Assembly (NCBI GenBank): GCA_947044365.1 | Contig: OX345636.1 | Coordinates: forward strand, 41,940,537 to 42,004,536 | DNA length: 64,000 nucleotides | Reading direction: 5' to 3' | Source: Petrosia ficiformis | Lineage: Eukaryota > Porifera > Demospongiae > Haplosclerida > Petrosiidae | Part shown: positions 56,405 to 64,000 of the stretch, in pieces | How the letters are laid out: each line of letters starts with the position of its first letter | Position numbering within the stretch: the stretch's first letter is position 1 | Translations under genes and position numbers: made by a program | The notes under the pieces: generated by a model | What the model was told of the DNA's origin: nothing | Databases searched by the model: none | The model's input: the letters and a program-made list of their open reading frames with translations, nothing else

Positions 56405-56600
56405 TTAAATTGTATGTTTGTTTAGTAAATCTTTAGTTTTTGTTTCAATATCTAGAGTATGGTCACAATATGGGTATGTATTCCATGGTGGCTGGGTACA
56501 TGTTGCTGTAGAGCCAACATCTATACACAGGTCCTGATATTCCGTCCTGTTCATATATCCAAATCTGTGATCATCATCATTACTAGTACCTATCTGTATA
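56405..56600 (-). pseudogene. GH3 beta-xylosidase-like N-terminal exon fragment
   Basis: On the minus strand the frame gives DHRFGYMNRTEYQDL, then TCTQPPWNTYPYCDHTLDI and ETKTKDLLNK. The YCDHTLDIETKTKDLLNK piece resembles the (F/Y)C(D/N)xSLxxxxRVxDLxxRLT segment near the N-terminus of family 3 beta-D-xylosidases, enzymes that remove xylose from xylan ends. After NK the frame goes HTI-stop with no GT donor, so the exon appears truncated. I found no catalytic exons nearby. Probably a gene relic. Confidence 0.45.
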
Positions 56601-56699
56601 ATAGCACTAACATCTGTAGCTATATAAAAATGAACATCTAATAACTGATAAACCATGAAGACAGTTCTATATTTACAACATTGACAGTTGTTAAAGGTT

Positions 56700-57770
56700 A
56701 TTCATGTTCACATTGACCTCAGAAAAATGTTCATACCATTAGTTTGAAAGGACCAACATTCACACAAGTCGGACTTCATAAATTATAATAATAATAATTT
56801 CACCTTCTTAACTCATTATTTTTGATGGGGAGTTTATGAATACTTTAGCTTTAGAATATGTAATCTTGTTTCAGAAGCTTGTTTAACAAAATATATGAAG
56901 AAATAATTATCGGCAAACTGAAATTACTAGCTGTTGTAAACTAAACTACATTGCAAGAACTAAGAAGAATAGAAAAACAAGTAACTGTATTGTGTTGTTT
57001 AGTTTCGAACAAGAAAAAGTCATCAGGAATGATTATTGGTGATTACAAACCACGCATTTGTTTACATGCCACACCCAATAATTGACCGAGCCTGATGCTA
57101 ACTACATATACAATGCATATGTGACATAAAAATATACATTAAATCCTGTAGAAAGCAAACACAGAGATGGCCCTGCAGACCATCAAAATAGATCAGTACA
57201 TTTACGTAAAATCCATCACTCTCCATTAAGACAATTCATTACTTGTAGATGCTTCAAGATATTTTCTGGACATAGCACTTACTAAAGTACCATTACTCTT
57301 CATTGTCCATTCCTAATTTTGATGGTAGGATCTTTGTCATCGGTATGACAATCCCATAACCTATATATGTGGAAATATTGACAGTGTATTGGCAGTATAT
57401 TTAAATACTTGTTACACACAGACTGGGAACAACATGGGTTATAATTTATAAATTTATTACCATATGTTAGTTCCATCATCAGTTCCATAGTTTGATATAT
57501 ATAAACATTTCAATTTATTACTGGAAAATCTGATAGACTTTTGATATACCCTTTTTGAAACAGTAAAAGAAAACACAGTAAGAATACAATGATAATCAAG
57601 CTCACTCCTTATGTCCAGTAGAGTTGTTGCAACTCCAAAATTGTATATTAGCCAAGTTATCATAAACTTGAACAGGTTCTGTCTGTTGCTTCCACGAACA
57701 AGAATAAAACATTAAAAGCAAGAGAAAGTAATGGCTGAAAGGGAGTGTCCTCAAATGCGTAGGTGGGGTG
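56700..57770. other. Unassigned interval
   Basis: Begins with a partial copy of the 1471-1730 element (56700-56775). Minus-strand frames near 57600-57690 (PVQVYDNLANIQFWSCNN) and 57300-57370 (LWDCHTDDKDPTIKI) look protein-like and could be exons of an unidentified gene, but I cannot link them. No clear splice structure. Confidence 0.35.
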
Positions 57771-57779
57771 CTCTCAACA

Positions 57780-59035
57780 ACTTCAATCTGGCAGCTTTGC
57801 AAAGCTAGGTATAGCTAGGTACAGCTCGACGGGTGAACTCAATGATGGCTGGGGATGTGCTTGGGCAAGTTGGAAATACATCGTGCCGTGTAAATATGGA
57901 GACCCAGGGCCGGGAAAAGTCCTGGGGAAGCTGGAAATAAGTCGTACCCTGTAAAAACGGATGCTTGGTATGTGCTTGGGCAAAGAGCGCTGAGCGTTGA
58001 GCGTTTATGACCAAAATTTCTCAATTCTTAGTTGGAGTTTTAAAGTGGTTCATTAGCGGGTTTGTTTGTCTATATTGTGTGTGAACCTATCAATTACAAC
58101 CTGGTAGCTTGGGAAAGCAAGGTATATCTAGGTATATCTCAATTGGTGAACTCAAGAATGGCTGGAGATGGGCTTGGGCAAGATCGTTGAGAGTCAATGA
58201 CCAACATTTCTCAACTTAGTTTCAACTTTGTTTATTAGAGACTGTGGTTGTCTAGATTGTGTTTGAATCTATCAGCTTCAATCTGGTAGCTTTGGAAAGC
58301 TAGGTAGAGCTAGTTATATCTCTACGGTAGAACTCAAGGATGGCTAGGGATGGGCTTTGCAAGCTGGAAATATCTCGTACCGTGTATATAAAAATGGGTG
58401 CCTGGGGGGCAAGAGTGTTCAGCGGTATTGACCAAAATTTCTCAACTCAGTTTCTATATTGTTTATTGGAGAGTGTAGTTGTCTAATTGTGTTTGTATCA
58501 ATCTGGCAGCTTGGCAAAGCTAGGTATAGCTAGGTATAGCTCGACGGGTGAACTCAAGGAACAACCACACTCTCTAATGGACGAAGTTGAGAATTGTTAG
58601 TCGTCAACTCAGCTTCCTCAAGCCCATCCACATCTTGAGTTCATGCACCCAGCTAGATTTCCCAAATTACCAGACTGAAGCTGATAGGTTGAGAAATATT
58701 GGTCATCAACGCAACGCTCTTGCCCAAGAATATCCCAGTCATTTATTTTTACACCGTACGAGAGCTTGCCCAAGCCATCCCCAGCCATCCTTGTGTTCAC
58801 CCGTCGAGCTATACTTAGCTTTCCCAAGCTACCAGACTGAAGCTGATAGACTCAATCTAGACAAACACACTCTCTAATGAACAACTTTGGAACTTCATCT
58901 CAATGTTGAGAAATATTGGTCATCAACGCAACGACCTTGCCCAAGTACATCCCAGTAATCCATTTTTACACGGTACGAGAGCTTGCCCAAGCCATTCCCA
59001 GCCATCAATGTGTACGTTTAGGTGTTCACCCGTCG
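57780..59035. repeat. Degenerate ~245-bp satellite, array 2, with inverted segment
   Basis: Same unit as 3990-6440. From about 58555 the units are inverted (AGAACTGAG-type landmarks appear as reverse complements; GCTTGCCCAAGCCATCCCCAG at 58765). Array 2 is followed by the same right-hand block as array 1's region (59037 against 7029), so satellite and flank were duplicated together. Confidence 0.85.
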
Positions 59036-59289
59036 ACCCCAACACAAGCTGGAAGTTAAAGTACTTGATCACAATCTTGAGACATTTTAATCTCCACATA
59101 ATCCTTTCTTCAGTCATGAAAATTTGGACAAATCATTTCAAGAGATTTAGTGTAATGACATATTTGCTTGACAATCACTAAGGTTTGTTTTGCTTTACTC
59201 AACAATAAAATTAAAATTAATATAAACTAATTATATAGAGAAAAAAACTGCTCGTTCTTTCTGTTCTCTTTTCTGGTGTTGATTGAAAG

Positions 59290-59430
59290 ACAATAACAAC
59301 AAAGCATTTCCAAATTTTATGAGGTCTTTTGTTTTTGACACCTCCTGCCTATTTATATGAATTATCAATGTAAGGTGTATTATACTGACGTACTTTTCCA
59401 TCTCTCTTGTAGAACCTGAGTGTAATTACA
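59290..59430 (-). pseudogene. LACTB exon fragment, inverted duplicate
   Basis: The reverse complement matches LACTB from its acceptor region (about 2310) to about 2450: GTTCTACAAGAGAGATGG, ATTGATAATTCATATAAAT and GACCTCATAAAATTTGG. It contains small indels and no open frame of useful length. Confidence 0.75.
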
Positions 59431-59474
59431 TGTATGTACATGTGTGTGTGTGTGTAGTAGTAGTAGTAGTAGTA

Positions 59475-59785
59475 ATGTACCGATAATCGGTTTGGTAATC
59501 AATAACGATCATTATCGGCCATTATTTTCATTATTGGTATAAGTTATTTCTAAAAGATTTAACCGATATTGTAATAAGTGTACTAATAATGTCATTTCTT
59601 GTGATTATAGCATCATTAATTGCTTTTATGATACTCATAATTATTGAGAAAATGCTATTTTTCATTGAAAGAATCAGAAACCACAAGGTAGATATAATAT
59701 TGAATTGGTATCGGTTATCGGTACATATCTAAAGTAATTAATTATCAGTTTATCAGAATATCGATAACATCTCTTATCGGTACAT
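59475..59785. mobile_element. MITE, ATGTACCGATAA family (copy 3, best preserved)
   Basis: Terminal inverted repeats ATGTACCGATAA and TTATCGGTACAT are exact. A TAG trinucleotide run precedes it (59456-59474). Internal CCGATA/TATCGG motifs add further symmetry. Confidence 0.8.
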
Positions 59786-59799
59786 CACTAAGGTGTGGA

Positions 59800-60721
59800 T
59801 ACATATGTGTGCGCATACATCTACATAACCTGTTTATGTTTTGTGAGCATGTATGTGTGTGTTTTGTGGGTGTGCTCATTGTTAGTGGAGAAAGTGGTTA
59901 CAGAGGTAGCCTTAGTGTACTTGTCCACTCTCCAACCAACCAACAAACACTGTAGACAGACCTGTCTCTGTCTACTGGACGATGGATCTGCTCTAAGAGT
60001 ATCAAACCACCGGTTCTCACTTCCAACACCCCATCATTGGTTGAACTTTATTAAACCAAAATACTACATTAATATGCTCTTCAGTTGGTAAACGTTAGCT
60101 TAGCGGCTGAATTGGGATTCTGGTAACCTGATTGACTATCGTGGGTCAGTACCATAGCTATATTCCTTCCCTCGTTATATATATGTTTACTTTATCTATA
60201 CAATTTGAAAGTGCGTGTATATATACACATATTATATATACATATATATGTATATATATATATTCAAATGTTTTGATGTTTTGGTAACACTGGACTAGTT
60301 ATTGTGGATAGTCTGGTCTTGGGAACCAGAAATGGGGGTTAAAGACATCTTTGTTGGATCCCAACCCTCCCCACTCTATCCATTTTTTATTGTACATATA
60401 TATACATATGTGTACATTTTATTTTACTTCTTGTTGTTCTGGCTTTGGCTTTTTTATTTTATTTTATTTTTAAATTTTATTTGTTATCCTGTGTACCAAG
60501 TCATCACATTGTACCATTATCAATGAAATAGTGATTTGAGGTAGAGGGGGTGTACTATAAGGTATCAATCTATTCTCTACATTATGGGATTATATTGGAT
60601 TTGAAACTCACCTTTCCATTTTTTGTGTAGCTGCACATGTGTCCTTGTGTGAACTTGTGGTTAAGTATTCAGACTTAGGGGTGGGTATTTATTATTTAAA
60701 GGGATTTTATATATACAATTG

Positions 60722-60755
<34 letters not shown>

Positions 60756-61960
60756 GTGGTATTGGTAGTCATAAGACTAACCAATGGGGTGGCAAGGTCT
60801 CTGCATTCTCCAACATATTTCACCTTATTCCCTTAAACCAAGTGTACTATTATTTTCCTATTGAACTGACCAAAGTTATCAATGGGATTTACAGGTAATA
60901 TAGTTAACTGCTAACATATGTCTATAATTATGCCTTAGTGGGATTAAGCTAAATGAGGGTTAAAGATAACTTTAGTGGGATCCCAATTCTGTACATGTAC
61001 ATTGTGTATTTAAATCCTATCCATCAAAACATCAGTTTATATATTATTATTATTATTAATTCATTATTCATTATGCAGTTATAACTGTATCAAAATGGCT
61101 GTATAGTAAGCATAAAGGTAAGCATTTGATTATTTCCCAAGTGAGTGACTTTCTAATCCACTGTCAAATAATAACTAGAGAAGGTACATGTTACTATTGC
61201 TACACAATTTGTAATTTTTAATAAAGATATGCAATGTAGTTATATATAATATTGTAGATTAACAATGTTGGATTGAAAATATGTGACTAGTTAATTATTA
61301 TTAATACTGACAGGAGTTTATATAAATATCAAAGCTGTGCATGGAAGCTTCTATTTCATATTGTATCACTGGTACATGTATGTACACACATACATGTCAC
61401 TACATATATGGAATTATGAATGGTTTTTAAAACCACACATGTAAGGTGTGATGAATGTCTAAATGAATAACTTCCTTCTCAATTATATGCATGTGTGTTT
61501 GGGAAACGAAACATTGTATCCATTTTTTTAATCTAACAACTCGGTCGAAACAGAGGACAGAACATAGTACAGTACTTGCAACAGTCAGTAAATAGTGCTC
61601 ATTAGAAAGCACTAAGTAAGTTTTGAAGTTAAAAATTCAAGCAATTCAACACCCACAAATTATTGTTCTTATTTGAATATTCATAACTTTGAAATCTACA
61701 TTCATTATTACATACAAATTAGTCTTACTTCCAGATGTTGTTAGAATTCATTCTCCCCTATGGAATGTGTTTGATAAACATAGACATGATTGACTCCGTT
61801 ATCTATCGTAGGTGGAGAAGGAGAAATGGTACCACTAAATGGACTAAATAAACTACTCACTGAGGTTGAGGTCAGTAGATGATTGTGATATAATTCTATC
61901 ACTCCTTGACCAACTTTGAGAAACGCTTCCTTAACTTCTACAGAGAGAGGGAGTGAGGCA
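59800..61960. other. Inverted repeat block and flank, no gene
   Basis: About 60750-61040 is the reverse complement of 1340-1890, lacking the 1471-1730 element at about 60896. A GT tract is at 60722-60752 and TA tracts at 60180-60260. No exon is supported. Confidence 0.55.
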
Positions 61961-61961
61961 C

Positions 61962-61967
<6 letters not shown>

Positions 61968-62014
<47 letters not shown>
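61968..62014. repeat. (GA)n microsatellite
   Basis: A near-pure GA run of about 47 bp. Confidence 0.97.
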
Positions 62015-62017
<3 letters not shown>

Positions 62018-62490
62018 ATTTACACACCACAACCATTAATTTACTAAGCACCCAGAATGAGATACAACTTTTTTTAACTACAGACATACTGTATAATAAT
62101 TATTATAATATTATATAGATTCACTCTCTACAATCATTTAATAAAGGCAAACAATTAATAATTTCTGTCTCTGTCTCTCTCCCACACACACCATTAGGAA
62201 GAAAGCTTGCAGAAGCTACCGTATGTACTTATATACAAAAGAAACTGTGAAAATAAGATATCAAGAGAAAAAAGCTTTGTAGCACATAGTTAATTATATA
62301 ATTTCGATTAAGCACTTTTTTTTTTCATAAAAGCATGTGCTTGTGCTTTAGCCCTTTTACAAGTGCTTAAAATTTTTGGTTTTGGAGGGCCTGGTCTGGT
62401 TGCTATTATGGTTGAGGTAATTTTGAGTATTATATCAGTCTATTATTTTCTAGTTTCATGAACTGTTGTATTCATATACATGTAGGTTAT

Positions 62491-62620
62491 ATACCGTTTT
62501 TGCGGTTCATACACGTGTTTATAATCCCGAGGAAGCCCTATAGCAACTGAGCACGTAGCGCAAGTTTGCTATGGGCTTTCGAGGGATTATTAATACTCGT
62601 ATGAACTGCGAAAATGGTAT
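62491..62620. repeat. Long imperfect inverted repeat (foldback element)
   Basis: Arms of about 55 bp: ATACCGTTTTTGCGGTTCAT on the left against ATGAACTGCGAAAATGGTAT on the right, then ATAATCCC against GGGATTAT and AAGCCC against GGGCTT. The centre reads ACTGAGCACGTAGCGCAAG, similar in layout to the loop of the 30.85-kb repeat. Confidence 0.8.
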
Positions 62621-62666
62621 CTAAGGTATTTATTATATAAAATGCAACTACCAGACTGGTTGAGGC

Positions 62667-63182
62667 TTGCCCGTGTTTGCTTACCTCATCTCTTGCCAAC
62701 CAAAAATTACGCTACAGACGAATCATATTATTCGAGTAAATCAAATTGCCAGTAAAACAGCACCCAGCAATGTCGCGTCGAAATATAAAAGAACTAAAAA
62801 CTCGCCTCAATTCACTCAACTGCAACTCCAAATTTCTGAAGTCCAAGTGACCGTCGTCAACATGGATGAAAAATGCACCTACATTGAGGAAATTGGAGTC
62901 CAGACGCCTCATGATTCTGTTTTGGAATTCATAGAAAGGGCACGTCAAGCTGTGGGCGAGGAGGACACACCCAATAATGACGCTTTTGAGCCATCCACGT
63001 TGCAGCTAACTACAAGATACGCCTCACCTAAGACAGACAAAGAAACGGCAAAAGCAAGAAAAAACGCTGTTCCTCTCTCGACTCGTAGAGACACGGTATT
63101 TTCCATCTCATTCAGCTCTACCAAATATAAATATCAAAGACTGTACTCAGATCACCTTCAATTTTCATTATTAAACAGTTAG
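62667..63182 (+). CDS. Unidentified open frame, possible exon or element remnant
   Basis: A 171-codon frame whose middle (NMDEKCTYIEEIGVQTPHDS, then VLEFIERARQAVGEED) has balanced, protein-like composition and more GC than its surroundings, unlike most open frames here. The frame is also open in part on the opposite strand. It follows immediately after the 62.5-kb foldback. I do not recognise a family; it may be a host exon or transposon-derived. Confidence 0.3.
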   Translation: MPVFAYLISCQPKITLQTNHIIRVNQIASKTAPSNVASKYKRTKNSPQFTQLQLQISEVQVTVVNMDEKCTYIEEIGVQTPHDSVLEFIERARQAVGEEDTPNNDAFEPSTLQLTTRYASPKTDKETAKARKNAVPLSTRRDTVFSISFSSTKYKYQRLYSDHLQFSLLNS

Positions 63183-63619
63183 ACTATTCATCCTTCATGC
63201 TATATTCATTGTTTATTCTTAATAAATCGGGTTAACAAGTGAACCAGGGGGGTTAGTAAATATTTAGCAACCTGTAATCATGCAATCTGATTGGTAAATT
63301 CGAATAGTGTATATAATAATTTCTGTTTCAATATGGCTATAGCTCTGATCTCCTAAGGTGATTCTGTCCTGTCTAGATGTGGCACTGAGACACATGATCA
63401 AGTACATGATTCAAATGATCAAGTACATAATTATTGCCAATGGTAATCAAGGTTCTTCTTCATGCATTTAATATATAGACTAGTAACATACCACAGTTTC
63501 CCTCACATCCAGCTTTTACACTAAACACAGCTGCTCCTCAACATCAGATCTACCAAAGTGATGCTGACTATACATATTACCCACAGCACCTATATGTTAT
63601 ATATGACAATAATATTTAT

Positions 63620-63860
63620 AGTCTGTTCACATTCACAATGACCTCAAAATTAAGATGTGATGACTTTATAGTGTATAGTTTAATGTTAATATATGATTAT
63701 ACAGTAACTCAATAATGAAGCAATGGATTGAAATTTTACATACACAAATAAGAACGGGAAGGTTAATTATAATTATGAAAATGGTGTAATTAAAAACATT
63801 GTTAATCATTCCAAACTAAAGTTATGAACATTTTTCTGAGATCAAGGTGAATGTGAATCA
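63620..63860. mobile_element. MITE-like element, inverted copy of 1471-1730
   Basis: The reverse complement matches 1471-1730 along most of its length (GTTATGAACATTTTTCTGAG, CAATGGATTGAAATTT and AGTAACTCAATAATGAAGC landmarks). Confidence 0.7.
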
Positions 63861-64000
63861 GCTTTACTAAGACAAATGTCTCATATCTTATTTACAGACA
63901 GACCAAACTGTACTGCAAAATATATAATTAACAATCTTTGACTTTATACCTCCTCCTATATGGACTCTTTATAATTTATAATAATCTCTAACTTTATATT

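Noticed and set aside
57783..58024. Frames in the second satellite array (for example KHIPSIRFYR-type peptides)
   Set aside because: Similar peptides appear wherever the ~245-bp unit occurs, on both strands; they are repeat by-products.

Overview
This is AT-rich, intron-rich animal DNA packed with short inverted-repeat elements, SINE-like sequences and microsatellites. Small GT-AG introns, an animal-type LACTB exon, a TMCO3-like remnant and ROCO/Death-domain genes suggest an early-branching metazoan. A demosponge such as Amphimedon queenslandica is my best guess; this is inference, as no search was run.

Layout. 1-3.2 kb: repeats, then the last exon of a LACTB gene (+). 3.9-6.4 kb: a degenerate ~245-bp satellite interrupted by a GC-rich inverted-repeat element. 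6.4-9 kb: repeats carrying LACTB fragments. 9.1-11.5 kb: a broken Kelch-type gene (-). 11.6-18.8 kb: gene-poor, with SINEs, foldback elements and hairpins. 19.7-51.4 kb: three tandem paralogues (+) of a Roc-COR GTPase with two C-terminal Death-like domains. 52-54.1 kb: a decayed TMCO3-like transporter gene (+). 54.2-64 kb: repeats again, including a second copy of the satellite and inverted copies of the sequence at the left end of the window, plus a GH3 beta-xylosidase-like exon fragment (-).

The unusual system is the 5' part of each ROCO gene. Between a start exon (ATG GCT or ATG GAT GTT) and the conserved 25-nt exon before the P-loop exon lies a 2-3.5 kb array of ~90-100 bp units. Almost every unit reads as a complete small intron: GTAAGT donor, pyrimidine-rich stretch, then TAG acceptor. 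The next GTAAGT follows the acceptor after exactly three nucleotides. I counted 32, 35 and 22 such three-nucleotide islands in copies 1, 2 and 3. Every island is one sense codon, the codons differ along the array, and the flanking exons are in phase 0. The arrays therefore look like series of one-codon microexons, any subset of which could be included without breaking the frame. Alternatively they are recursive-splicing ladders or an intron-shaped minisatellite. At the 3' end, a Pro/Ser-rich linker is encoded by tandem phase-0 cassette exons (mostly 93 nt), so both ends of the protein are built for frame-neutral length variation around a conserved GTPase core. Death domains suggest signalling in cell death or innate immunity, but that role is inferred.
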